From: Plutella xylostella
Lineage: Eukaryota; Arthropoda; Insecta; Lepidoptera; Plutellidae
Assembly: GCF_932276165.1 (NCBI RefSeq)
Contig: NC_063984.1
Coordinates: 9,307,501 to 9,371,500 of the forward strand
Length of the DNA stretch: 64,000 nucleotides
Direction of reading: 5' to 3'
This document shows positions 12,501 through 22,030 of the stretch, in pieces (position 1 is the first letter of the stretch; every line of letters starts with the position of its first letter). The position numbers were made by a program, and so were the translations under genes. Below the pieces are notes generated by a model. The model ran no database searches and was not told where the DNA came from. It saw only the letters and a list, made by a program, of their open reading frames with translations.

Positions 12501-15500
12501 TAAATATGGAAAACGTGGAGTTGATGGACCATCCTCCGTATAGCCCTGATCTGAGCCCCAATGATTATTTTACATTCCCAAGAATTAAAGATATGCTACG
12601 TGGTCAACGGTTTAGCGGCCCAGAAGAGGCGGTCGAAGCTTACAAATCAGCTGTTTTGACAGTATCCACTTCAGACTGGAATTACTGTTTCAATGATTGG
12701 TTTAATCCAGTGTTTTTCAACCTGTGGGTCGCGACCCCCTGGGGGGTCGCGAAGCCTCTGTAGGGGGGTCGCCAGAAATCGAAAAAACTGGGTACTTAGG
12801 TAAAAAAATATTAATCATGGATACCATAAATAATAATACTGTAACATTCACATATACACCCTGTAGGGTTATTTATAATTAGACCTGATGCTTTCAGGAG
12901 GTGATAGAGGAAGGCATTTCCAGTCGATTAATTAATTACATACCATTAATTAATTATCTGAAGCTAAACCATTTATATGATATTTTTTTTTAAGTTTTCT
13001 CCAAAACTTTAAGCTTAATACCGAAAAATTTAAAAACTACCCATTTTTCAATTACTTTTTGGTTGTTTTGCATAGGTAACACCTTAATAAACTAATTAAA
13101 ATAATAAAATACATGTGCATTATTCGACTTAAATTTTATTTGACACAATACCTCAAATTAGTTTTTTCCGCCTTCTCTGGTTGTTTTGGCCATGTCTTGG
13201 TGATACCTAAATTGATTTGATATTGAAATATCTTTTTTGAAAGCTTATATAAGTAAGTTGACAATGTTTTTGTACAGAATGACATTCTTTTTAGGGTTCC
13301 GTAGCCAAAATGGCAAAAACGGAACCCTTATAGTTTCGTCATGTCCGTCTGTCCGTCTGTCACAGCCGATTTACTCGGAAACTATAAGTACTACAGTGAT
13401 GAAATTTGATGGGAATATGTGTTGTATGAACCGCTACAAAAATATGACACTAAATAGTAAAAAAAAGAATTGGGTGTGGGGCCCCCCATACATGTAACTG
13501 AGGGATGAATTTTTTTTTTTCGATGTACATACCCGTGTGGGGTATCAATGGAAAGGTCTTTTAAAATGATATAAAGTTTTCTAAAAAACATTTTTCTTAA
13601 AGTGAACGGTTTTTGAGATATCAGCTCTCAAAGTCGTAAAAAGTATGTCCCCCCCCCTCTATTTTTATAACTACGGGGTATAAAATTCTAAAAAAAATAG
13701 AGGTGATGCATGCTAATTAACTCTTTCAACGATTTTTGGTTTGATCAAACTATCTCTTATAGTTTTTGAGATAGGTTGATTTAACTGTAATTTTGCTGCT
13801 ACGGAACCCTTTGTGCGCGAGCCCGACTCGCACTTGGCCGGTTTTTTAATTTAACTTATTTGTTTTTACGATTTGAATATTTAAATATTTTTTTTAACTA
13901 TTTTGAGGTAAGTATTGTGTCTAATTTAAGTCGAATAATGCACTTTTAATTAGTTAATTAAGGTTTTACTTATACTTATGTAAAACAAAAAAGTAATTGA
14001 AATATAGCTAGTTTTTTTAAGCGACTTAAATAAAAATATTAAATATCATAGAAATTGTTAAGTTTCGGATAATGCAATATAGGGTTCAATCGACTGGAAA
14101 TGCCTTCCTCTATCGCCTCCTGAAAAGATCAGGTATACTTACCAATAACCCTGTATATTACTTACATGATAAAAAAACCGAAGGGTCAAGGGGGTCGCGA
14201 AAATTTTTTTCCTCCCAGGGGGGTCGCATCATGAAAAAGGTTGAAAAACACTGGTTTAATCGAATGAAAAAGTGCATTGAATGTCACGGAGACTACTTTG
14301 AAAAACAATAAAAGTAAATAATATTATGATATCTTTGTACTTTTTTCTATTCCCGATCATTTCGGTATCGCCCTCGTACAACACATTGTTATAAAACAGC
14401 TACTCGCTATTTGCAATGTTGTGTGGATAAATAAGGTGGTGGTGCATGTTATTTATGCTATGGTTTACGGGTGTAAGTTAATATTATTTATGACCCATTT
14501 TATAATACAAATGGGTTTATGGCTTTAAATTATGAATAACCTGAATTCCGCATTAATAAAACAGTCTCCGGTTAGTGGAGTTAATATCCGATCCATATCG
14601 TTTTCCTCATGAAAAATACCAAACATATGGCATGATGCTTATTTTCGTACGAGCAAGCTTACTCTTATCATCAAAACCCGACTTAACCATCAACACCCAC
14701 CCCCCAGGTCGCGCCCGCACAAGTACCGCTCCCGCTCGGGCTCGCGCTCGCGCTCCGCCTCCTCGGGCAGCGGCTCGGGCTCGGACTATGATCTCACTCT
14801 TATCATGAACACCTTGTTTAACCCTCAACATCCCCTCAGATCGCGCCCGCGCAAGTACCGCTCGCGCTCGGGCTCGCGCTCTCGCTCGGCCTCCTCGGGC
14901 AGCGGCTCGGGCTCGCGGCGCCGGCGCTCCGGCTCCCGGCGCTCGCGGTCAAGGTCGGAGGGCAGCCGCAGCTACTACTCGCGCAGCCGCAGTCGCAGCC
15001 GGTCCCGGTCTGGTGACAGGTTAGTAGATGTTTTTGAAGAAATTGTAATTAATTGTTGCGAGAGTCTCCTGTCTGACGGTTACATTGACAGCATCGGCTC
15101 AGGGAAAACATTTACGGCTATGTATGTCCCCGAAAAGATGGCAATATTTTCGTGGTCCCCCCTATGTTACCCATCATCAGGTGTGTACCGGGATCAGATG
15201 AAATGATTCTGTGTACCTTCCGTTGGCACCAGTTACGCAAATTGTACAGAAACCATATTTCAAAATTACTAATTCATGCAGAAGTGTCTTCTTCTATCGT
15301 GTAAATGCACTATGCTAACTTCCTCCAGTTTATGCTTAGTACTTTCGGTTGGTATCGTATCACTATCAACCTTAATTCCCCCCAGGTTCCGGCGCTTCAA
15401 CCGGCGCGGCAACTGGCGCGGGCGCGGCGGCTACGAGCGCGGCACGTACTACCGGCCGCGCTTCCACACGTACAACAACGGGCCGCGCGGGCGCGGGCGC

Positions 15501-16531
15501 GGCGGCGACATGCGGCGCGACGACGGCCGCCGCTTCCCGGGCGAGTGGCGCGAGCACCGCGGCCGCGGGAACCGCCCCTTCCGCCCGAGGCGCGGCGGGC
15601 CCAGAGGCAGGCCGTTCAGGTAAGGAGCATTGGCTACTGATAGACGCTGATTTCAAGCCGTGCTATATAAGTAAACGCGGCGTTAAACTTGTATCTTGAA
15701 CTCTGCTATGTTAAAGCTTTATTTGGTGTGTAAATAAAGCTTTTATTGCCAACATTATTTAAAAAAGAACGATCACTTAGTTGGTAAAATCGATAAACCA
15801 TTATGAAAATGGTATAAGCGTAGAGAATAAAAACATTTCACTCTGAGCTGTCTTGGTAAAAACAACAAGTCGAAGTGATTAGCATTAGATTAAAAACATA
15901 ATAATAACTGTTTGTCTCCACACAGGGGTGGTTTCCGTGACTTCAGGGACCGTCGCGGCGGCGGCGGCAACCGCTACTCGCGCTCGCGCAGCCCCGACCG
16001 CACGCGCCGCTCGCGCTCCTACAGCCCCAACGAGAGGAGGGAGAAGGACAGAGACAGGTAATTTGATGATTACATTGTGAATGGAGAGAAAATCTGCTCG
16101 TGATGTGTATATGGAAGAATCATAAGTGGAATCGGGGCTCGTCGCAATATGAATAAACCGCCCGCCCGTCCCACCATCCCGACCTCCAAGAGCTTTTTAG
16201 GCTTTTGCGTATTTCTAACAATATGATGATTATGACTTTTATGACCTATGAACAGTTGTCTCTACTTTGTAAGTATGATAATAATTTAAGTTATTACTAC
16301 ACAAAAATACATTTCCATATTGGATTTACATTGAAATTAACTGTACTTTGTTCGTATTGCAGCTACTCCCGATACTCGGAGCGCGACAGCCATCGCAGTG
16401 AAGGTGAATATGAAGAGGAAAGATTTGTGGACAGAAAAGAGTATGACGGTAAATGGGCTGATGGAAACGAGCCTGAGAGACCCCCGGCCGAGGAGAAACC
16501 CGCCGCCGAAGAACCTGCCCCGAAAGAGTGA
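3566..16531 (+). CDS. TTC14: Tetratricopeptide repeat protein 14 (TTC14) homologue, 18 coding exons
   Basis: Exons: 3566-3866, 3991-4067, 4156-4278, 4561-4781, 6025-6165, 6257-6933, 7331-7560, 7865-8034, 8369-8509, 8696-8770, 9140-9322, 10225-10315, 10687-10797, 11175-11398, 14840-15019 (or from 14708), 15386-15619, 15926-16057, 16363-16531. All junctions are GT-AG and in phase; the product is about 1159 residues. Exons 3-4 encode the S1-like RNA-binding domain (about 127-240). Exon 6 (from about 288) carries TPR helices with the family signature LVARGALYA, AIEDFE, NARKYLGETL, then a Lys run and a Ser/Asp run. Exons 8-10 are Lys-rich; exons 14-18 give RS repeats and an RGG-rich block (about 982-1060). 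Human TTC14 is about 770 residues, so the tail is long here. A role in RNA or spliceosome-linked biology is inferred from S1, RS and RGG parts. Likely polyadenylation signal AATAAA at 16873. Confidence 0.93.
8085..8215 (+). repeat. Decayed LINE 3'-end fragment in TTC14 intron 8
   Basis: The stretch with GAGCGAGGCCAAAAGACC, AGTGGCGGACG and CCTTTGCACCCCTAGGGTG, ending in CAACTACAACAACA, resembles the 3' tail of a lepidopteran LINE. It is short and diverged; the match is from memory of such tails. Confidence 0.4.
9383..9589 (+). repeat. Two degenerate tandem copies of the TTC14 exon 11 end
   Basis: The junction string GAGCGCCGTTAAAGACAAG recurs at 9305 (true exon 11), 9408 and 9511, a period of 103 bases covering the exon end plus the start of its intron. 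In the second and third copies the Trp-Lys codons before the junction have become TAG ATG, so the exon frame is closed. They are decayed partial duplicates, each still followed by a GTAAGT-like donor. Confidence 0.85.
9592..9723 (+). CDS. TTC14: Intact duplicate of TTC14 exon 11 (possible alternative exon)
   Basis: This 132-base segment copies exon 11 from the Tyr-His-Val-Met codons to its donor. It is preceded by GTCAG and followed by GTAAGT. Its phases (one base to finish the incoming codon, two bases left over) equal those of exon 11, so it fits either as a substitute for exon 11 or included after it. Compared with exon 11 only three codons differ (GTC/GTG, AGA/CGG, GTT/GTC), all synonymous. 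The upstream pyrimidine tract is poor, so real use is uncertain; it may be a recent non-functional duplicate. Confidence 0.45.
9747..9925 (+). repeat. LINE 3' end in TTC14 intron 11
   Basis: It contains ACGCAGCGTGGGACGTCC, GACGACCTTAGGCTGGTAG, TGGATGAGGATGACCGAG, TGTTGTGGCGCTCCTTGGG and AGGCCTATGTCCAGCAGTGG, and ends in a GATGAT-rich tail. This is the common 5'-truncated end of a lepidopteran non-LTR retrotransposon. Confidence 0.75.
10978..11075 (+). repeat. Second LINE 3'-end fragment, TTC14 intron 13
   Basis: GACTGGTAGTCGGTAATGGC, TGGATGAGAAAGGCTGAAGA and GAGGCCTAGGTCCACTAT match the 9747-9925 element with several changes and no tail. It is an older insert of the same LINE family. Confidence 0.65.
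12708..14253. mobile_element. Non-autonomous hAT-like foldback element inside mariner
   Basis: Both ends show CAGTGTTTTTCAACCT in inverted orientation, and an exact 8-base duplication GTTTAATC flanks it (12700-12707 and 14254-14261), as hAT elements leave. The two arms, about 400 bases each (roughly 12708-13150 and 13880-14253), are imperfect reverse complements: GTCGCGACCCCC runs, the GGAAATGCCTTCCTCTATCG segment and the AAGTCGAATAATGCAC segment all recur inverted. There is no transposase. The middle is occupied by the GGGTTCCG element. Confidence 0.88.
13288..13848 (+). repeat. GGGTTCCG/GGCCGG dispersed element, copy 1
   Basis: Begins TTTTTAGGGTTCCGTAGCC, has the GTCCGTCTGTCCGTCTGTC run, the TATAACTACGGGGTATAAAA segment, and ends GCACTTGGCCGGTTTTTT. 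It matches the inverted copy at 54829-55423 almost throughout. No protein is encoded. This is a very common lepidopteran repeat; I do not assign it to a class. Confidence 0.85.
14708..14839 (+). CDS. TTC14: In-frame 44-codon extension of TTC14 exon 15 (alternative acceptor)
   Basis: A CCCCCCAG acceptor ending at 14707 precedes a first copy of the Arg/Ser-rich exon start; a second acceptor, CCCCTCAG, ends at 14839 and precedes a near-identical start. The 132 bases between are open in frame, so use of the upstream site adds 44 residues: one RS block plus a stretch read from duplicated intron (starting DYDLTLIMNT). Both sites accept the phase left by exon 14. Which is used cannot be told from sequence; the pyrimidine tract is stronger at the upstream site. 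Confidence 0.55.
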
Positions 16532-16995
16532 ACGGATGAATGAATCGGTCTTTTTGCAATTCACGTTTGGTTTTGTGTTAGAAGCTAAGATAAGGGTGCA
16601 CTAGTGACTTCTTGTCGTAAAACATTTATGTTTTAAGTAACTATGTTTATCGTAATTCTTTATTAGTCATGTAAATATATGTTTTCATTTAGCATTGGTT
16701 TCTGAATATCCATCACATGCAAGATAAGATAAATTTTAATGGATTGTAAACTGCATTGTTGACAACTCACATAATTAGTTCCTTGTTATGTACAAATATC
16801 ATTCCATCAATTTGGTTGGAAGTTATAATAAATTGATACTTATACACAAGTCATTAAACAATAATATGTATGAATAAATATATACTACTAAACTTTTTAA
16901 ATTTTTCAATTATTTTCATCATGATCAAAATTATATTTTACAGGATAGAACTTACAGATACAGAACCTTTTGTCGGCTGGGTTACATACACCTTA
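16532..16995 (+). terminator. TTC14 3' untranslated region and poly(A) signal
   Basis: AT-rich sequence follows the stop codon, with ATAATAAA-like motifs near 16827 and a clear AATAAA at 16873-16878. The exact cleavage site is not visible. No other gene occurs before the MITE cluster. Confidence 0.5.
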
Positions 16996-17134
16996 GGGCT
17001 TGTACACAAAACTGCGTTGCGACGTCGCATCGCAAAAATCTGCGACTGTTTTGACAGATTTTCAGGTCAAATGCTTCATTACTGTCGCAGGTTTTTGCGA
17101 TGCGACGTCGCAACGCCGTTTTGTGTACAAGCCC
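16996..17134. mobile_element. 139-bp palindromic MITE, TTA target duplication
   Basis: Long inverted repeats start GGGCTTGTACACAAAAC and continue through GTTGCGACGTCGCATCGCA; the right half is their reverse complement. TTA flanks both sides (16993-16995, 17135-17137), a three-base duplication like that of PIF/Harbinger elements. Confidence 0.85.
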
Positions 17135-17157
17135 TTACAACCGTATATCTGAGAAAG

Positions 17158-17745
17158 TACAGTCAAACTATAAAGTCCTGAAATCAAAGAGTGGGATTGT
17201 GCTAAGGGGCCGTCCATTAATTAATCACGTGAGGCTCAAAGGGGGGGGGGAGGGGGTACTGAAAACCTCACGAAACATCACGAGGGGGGAGGGGGGGTTC
17301 TCGTTAGACATCACGTGTATTATTTTTTTTGTCAAAAATTAGGTATTTCTGAACCGATATTTTGGACGGCGCAAAAATTTTAACGATTTGTCGTATGACC
17401 TATATTTTTTCTAGTAAAAAATTGCCATTACATAGACTTCCAAAAAAAATACACGTGATCCAGGGGGGGAGGGGGGGTTGGTCCCAAACCTCACCAAATA
17501 TCACCAGGGGGGAGGGGGGGGTCAAAAAATGAGAAAAACGACCTCACGTGATTAATGGACGGCCCCTAAGACTTTTTATGATCATCAGATATTTACTTAC
17601 TTTTACATACATTTTAAAAATAAAATACCGATTGAGTATGGTTTTTTAATGGATTTGTCTTTTAACAAATATAACAGATCGATTAAATACGATCTTAAAC
17701 AGCTAGGATCCACTTTCGTTTTCACGACTTTATACTTTTTCTGTA
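17158..17745. mobile_element. CTATAAAGTCC TIR element, interrupted copy
   Basis: The left end reads TACAGTCAAACTATAAAGTC; the right end read in reverse is TACAGAAAAAGTATAAAGTC. TA at each edge fits a Tc1/mariner-type insertion. The interior, read on the minus strand, matches copies at 2720-2930 and 21623-22030. A second MITE (17206-17566) sits inside it. Confidence 0.8.
17206..17566. mobile_element. 361-bp Harbinger-like MITE nested in the TIR element
   Basis: The ends are GGGGCCGTCCATTAATTAA and its inverse ATTAATGGACGGCCCC, flanked by TAA on both sides (17203-17205, 17567-17569). Inside are G-rich runs paired with CACGTGA motifs in inverted order. A three-base TWA duplication with GG-starting ends is the PIF/Harbinger pattern. 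Confidence 0.85.
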
Positions 17746-17764
17746 ACTCAAATCGCAAATCAAG

Positions 17765-18732
17765 TACAGTGAAACTATAAAGTCCTGAAATTAAATGAGG
17801 GCACTGCTATCTTTCATGTAGCAACCCTATATAGCGAAACATAACTGACTTTGATACTTGAAATTTTGCCTGTTAACTTCCTACCTATTTATGTATTTTA
17901 AAAACAACTTAAAAAAGCTCTTATACAAGCTAGAAGGTGTTAATATGAAGGCTATAATAGTGAAACAAATAAATGTTTATTTAGATAACGTTATTACAAC
18001 TGTATAAAAAAACTGGATCTGTTGACGAAGGGCACAGATAGTAAAGACATCAATTTCTCTTTTTAGACGGCCAGTTCTGTTTCTTCCAGGAGTTAGAAAT
18101 ATTCCATATTTTGCCCTCTTTGGCACGCTGGTCCGATATAACTATAAAATAAAATAAAAAAATCTTTTTGAGTTACACAATGCCCCCCAAATTCACACAA
18201 TGTGAATTTAGTAAGTAAACAACAAATATATCTTCAAGTATCAAAATGTTAAGGTTTGACTCAACTGAAACCAGATGAAACCTACAATCAATGGTATGTA
18301 AACAATGTTCGACTTGGGCTCTAAACCTAGGTTTATCGATAAATGAAGCGTTGGTACTAATAAAAAATGAGTTATTACAATTTGTACAATGCTACATACC
18401 AGTCATACACGCTGTACGAGCGTAAACATCCTCCAAATTCGACAAAATGTGTCCAGCTTGATGTTCCGCTAAACATTGTATAAAAACTCGATAAATAACT
18501 TCACTAGCTTGACTACGAATATTTTTCTTCATCTTCCTAATTGCAACCAAGCGTAAATTGTTACTTTTATCTAGATTATCCTTATAATTAATAAGAAAAT
18601 TTAAAAAAACAGCCAACCGCCTATTGACATAAACAATTGTTATGACTTTTATGTTTCTTTTCTAATGGTGCCAGGCTCCTGAAAATTTTAGTTCCTCAAA
18701 CATTAATTTCAGGACTTTATAGTTTCACTGTA
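17765..18732. mobile_element. 968-bp TIR element with perfect 30-base ends
   Basis: Starts TACAGTGAAACTATAAAGTC and ends in the exact reverse complement; the perfect match extends about 30 bases through CTGAAATTAA. TA borders both ends. The interior differs from the shorter relatives in this window and includes an open frame on the minus strand at 18392-18616, so it may be a deleted form of the autonomous parent. Confidence 0.85.
18392..18616 (-). pseudogene. Unrecognised 74-codon frame inside the TIR element
   Basis: The predicted peptide contains RSQASEVIYRVFIQCLAEHQ, which reminds me of the helical N-terminal part of insect DDE-transposon proteins that begin with SKA..IIYNV motifs. The match is weak and from memory. 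It has no clear DDE residues and is too short to act; it could be a chance frame. Confidence 0.3.
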
Positions 18733-19039
18733 AAGTGATAAATTCTACGCAGTAGGTATGCTTAGTAAGAAATGAAAAGCAAGTATTTTTTAAATAATTT
18801 ATTTGTTCAGCATTCCATAAATTAAAAAGCCGTGATGCATATAATTTTTACTATTTTAGTGAATCTGAAAGGTATTCTTTCTGGGTCTTTGGTTTAGAGA
18901 AATTTGTAAACTATCAGCAGAATCTCACTATTATGTGATAAATAATTAAAGGTAGATCAAGAATTATTTCAATTCACTGAACATAATTGACTAAACAGCA
19001 AAAACATTTATGCTTAGCTTCAATTCAATAAGTTATTTA
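18733..19039. other. Gap before MPDU1, nothing recognised
   Basis: AT-rich sequence with no open frame of note. It would hold the MPDU1 3' untranslated region; TTTATT at 18798 is a possible poly(A) signal on the minus strand. Confidence 0.4.
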
Positions 19040-20197
19040 TTAAGCTTGCTTCTTCCTTTTCTTGTTCTTGTTTTTAGTTGTAGTCTTATCAACATTCCAG
19101 TACCAGAACAGTTGCAAGACAATAGCACCATTGGCAGCCGTTGAGACAAGGTAAGTCACTATCAGAATCAGGTCACCAGTCTCCTGTATAGATGTGAATA
19201 TTCTGGCAATACTTCCTCCAAACAGCAGCAAGCATGTTATGGCTGAGAGTTGTCCTGTGCTTCCGTTTCTGTAGTTTGTTATAAATTGGATGGACTGGAA
19301 AGCAATAAAGATAATTTTAAATTAGGATCAAAATGGTTTGCTTAACATGAAAGGCAATGACCCCTTCTTCTGAAAATTGTAAATTGAGCTAAAAGGATCA
19401 GTTCAACAGGAAATTAATAATTTAAACTAACCTTAGCTATAAACACAATTGGTACAGTCATTGCTTGCATGCTCCACAATACATGGACCGGAGTGTAGCC
19501 ACTCAGCAGTGCTGATATAGCACCCACATATGTTGCTAGGAACATGAAGGCTTTAGTGGACGCTCCACCATAATGTATAACTAAAGCAGCTATGATGGAC
19601 GTTTGGATTGCCAGGAAAACACCTTCTCCCCAAGCACTGTAAAATTTATAAAATCAATTTTTATATATCTATTTATAAAATTAGGTTGATGGGTCATATT
19701 TATAGTTATAATAAAATTTAAAATGTTGATGTACTTTACCTAAATGGAAATCCCATAACATAACTGTACGCAAAATTGGCAGTAATGGCAAACAGTTCTA
19801 AAATGATACCAAATATATTGATTCCTTCACCACTCTTGCTGCCCAAAATTTTTAGTATTTGAGGAACTTTGACTAGGATGGAGCCAGCGATGATTCCGAG
19901 GCCTAGCCCTTTGCTGAGGGTTGCCTTGAAACATAGTGCTGAAATAGTAATAAGTACAAATTAAACTTATGGTACATTAGATTTTTAAAAAATGGCTTAT
20001 CAGTAACAATATGTTCGTACAAAATTAATGTTTGTTAGCATTGAAGTCGCGGTGTTACAAAATTTATAAACCAAAATAAGTAATATGTAATAGTGGATGA
20101 GTTACTTACGGTCAGCAAAGTTTTGTTTATTAAAATATTCATCATAGCACTGTTCAGTTATCACTGATAACAGAATCCCTTTTATTAAGTCTGCCAT
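19040..20197 (-). CDS. MPDU1: Mannose-P-dolichol utilization defect 1 (MPDU1) homologue
   Basis: Exons on the minus strand: 20197-20110, 19938-19740, 19636-19432, 19294-19040; all GT-AG and in phase, giving 248 residues, close to the roughly 247 of vertebrate MPDU1. The family is a PQ-loop membrane protein of the endoplasmic reticulum needed for use of dolichol-phosphate mannose and glucose in N-glycan, GPI and C-mannose synthesis. Visible here: GIIAGSILVKVPQILKIL with the PQ pair at 55-56, hydrophobic spans around 40-58, 75-95, 110-130, 140-160 and 180-235, the NYRNGSTGQLSAIT segment of the second loop, and a lysine-rich C-terminus (KNKNKKRKKQA) consistent with ER retention. An AATAAA overlaps the stop codon on the minus strand. 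It converges with TTC14 across the MITE cluster. Confidence 0.93.
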
Positions 20198-21622
20198 TTT
20201 CTAAAAAAGACTTACGTAGTACATGTAAACTTGCATTAATGGGATACCTTTAATAAATTAAAACTTTTCTTACTTATTACAAATGCAAAAAAATATTGAA
20301 TAAATTCACGAAAGAAAGTGTCGATCAGCGGCGCGGGTCGCGTCGCGTCAGCAAAGTCACAGATTATTAATTTATGACATTGACATTTGACGTGCGCAAC
20401 GTAGTGTTGCCATCCTATACATGTAAATTCCACCTTATGGTCGTTTGGCCACCGCACGCCGTCAACGTCACGTCGATCGAGAACGAGATGAGTGGTACAT
20501 ACATTTTACATAGCCGCACATCCGTCACGTCGCCGTCAAGTCAAACTAAACTCGGCCTGAAATAATCTCGTTCTCGTGACGCTGACGTCGTGCAATGGAC
20601 CAACGATTATCAATAAGAAAAGTCCGTGTACTTATAAGCTATATTTTTCACATAGATACTCACACAATCATTCAACCTCAGACCGTCCTCTACTATGGGT
20701 ATCTTTAGATGGTATGAAGATGTGACACCGTGAGTAGTATCTATATTAGCCTGTGCGGTTATTGAATGTCAGGGGTTCGACTTCGGGCCGATTTTGTTTA
20801 CTGATTAGGTTTTGCTGTATGATTTTCATATAGGTTAATGGCCTCCTTCAATACTGAAGGATTTAGGACATAATGTCCATTTTTCCCGCTAGGGATGGTA
20901 GGAGTGAAAACTAAAGGTACCTACTAGCATAGAATATCAAGTACAGTAGTACTCGTTATTCTATGCTACTAGCTACATGTGACCTGAGCGCTCTCGGACA
21001 TGGACAGTCAGAAATCAGATGCATACTTACTTAATTTTAAATATGTCAAATCATACAGATACCTACATTTTAATAGTACAGTATTATCTAGTGTAAACTC
21101 CGCAATATGTTCACGCGCGAGAGTGCTGAATCTAACAGTCATAGAGGGTAAGGTACTAACACGGCAACATTATTATCGATCATCAAGGTCATAAACCATA
21201 AACGCATTGTGTTGATGAATACCTACTTCCATGGTTGATGACGTGCATTCCTTATGTCACTCATCTCTTCTGTCTATGGTAAAATGTGTTATCTGTGTGA
21301 AGTAAGGTACTGACTGTCATACATCAGAATAATAAGCCTCCCTCTCTAATTAATTAGTTTGATCATCATCATCTACTCTCTATCGCCCACTGTTCGGTAT
21401 AGGCCTCATTTTGTGTTATTACGCCAATTTTTCCGGTTCTGTTCCACAGCTTCCGTGCAACCTCGCTGATTTCATCAATCTAGCAGGTGAACTACCAACA
21501 GCTCTCCGACCGTCTGTAGGCCACCATTCGGTGACCTTCTTAGTTCACCTTCCTAGCATGTCAACGACAAAAAAATACTTATACTTACCCGGCGACTCAG
21601 CAACATTACCCTACTAGCCTAC

Positions 21623-22030
21623 TACAGTCCAACTATAAAGTCCTGAAAACGGAAGTGAATCCTAACAAATTGTTTTACAGTGCCACAGACTTATCTCTTC
21701 CGGTGACAGTTCACATAAATGTCTAATATTTCTTAATTCTTTAAGATTTTAAGTTTGCTCGTATTGTTAATTCGCTCTTGCGGTGTTAATAAACCCATCT
21801 AATCTTTTACAATATACAATTCATTAGTAAGTAATGAGATATAGATCAATTTAGTTCTCTCTCACCGGAACAGATAAGTTTGTCGCACTATAAAGGACAA
21901 ATCCGTTAAAAATCCATAGTCAATCGGTATTTTATTTTTAAAATGTATGTAAAAGTAAGTAAATAACTGATAATAAAAACTCTTAACAAAATCGCACTCT
22001 TTGATGTCAGGACTTTATAGTTTGAATATA
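21623..22030. mobile_element. CTATAAAGTCC TIR element carrying a hairpin MITE
   Basis: Left end TACAGTCCAACTATAAAGTC; right end read in reverse TATATTCAAACTATAAAGTC. The interior matches 2720-2930 but is split near 21675 by a relative of the hairpin MITE at 53065-53215, so the family's uninterrupted form serves as the empty site. Confidence 0.8.
21675..21897. mobile_element. Diverged copy of the GTGCCACAAACTTATCTG hairpin MITE
   Basis: Left arm AGTGCCACAGACTTATCTCTT and right arm CACCGGAACAGATAAGTTTG with CGCACTATA; these match the ends of the near-perfect palindrome at 53065-53215, with many mutations and a longer centre. It is the older copy. Confidence 0.75.

Larger units (their letters stand above)
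11705..14311 (+). pseudogene. Mariner transposase gene split by insertion
   Basis: The frame is open from the ATG at 11705 to the insertion at residue about 334. It has an N-terminal helix-turn-helix region and the catalytic triad in SGDE (Asp160), HHDN (Asp252) and PND (Asp287); the last two are 34 residues apart, giving DD34D. YSPDL lies at 279-283. After the insert, the C-terminal residues typical of mariner (RMKKCIECHGDYFEKQ) resume at 14262 and end at a stop at 14309-14311. No other stop or frameshift was seen before the break, so the copy was young when hit. As it stands the frame reads into the insert and ends at 12763, lacking the normal C-terminus. Confidence 0.92.
11530..14378 (+). 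mobile_element. Mariner (DD34D) transposon, interrupted by a hAT-like element
   Basis: Terminal inverted repeats of about 30 bases face each other: the left end starts CGAGGGCTACACCGAAAAGA at 11532 and the right end, read in reverse, starts CGAGGGCGATACCGAAATGA. Both continue into GATCGGGAATAGAA. A TA dinucleotide borders each side (11530-11531, 14377-14378), the mariner target. The element is 2.85 kb instead of the usual 1.3 kb because of the insert at 12708-14253. It lies in intron 14 of TTC14 in the same orientation. Confidence 0.93.

Noticed and set aside
15305..15656. Ala/Arg-rich open frames overlapping TTC14 exon 16 in other frames
   Set aside because: High GC removes stops in all frames; only the frame that joins exons 15 and 17 in phase is supported.
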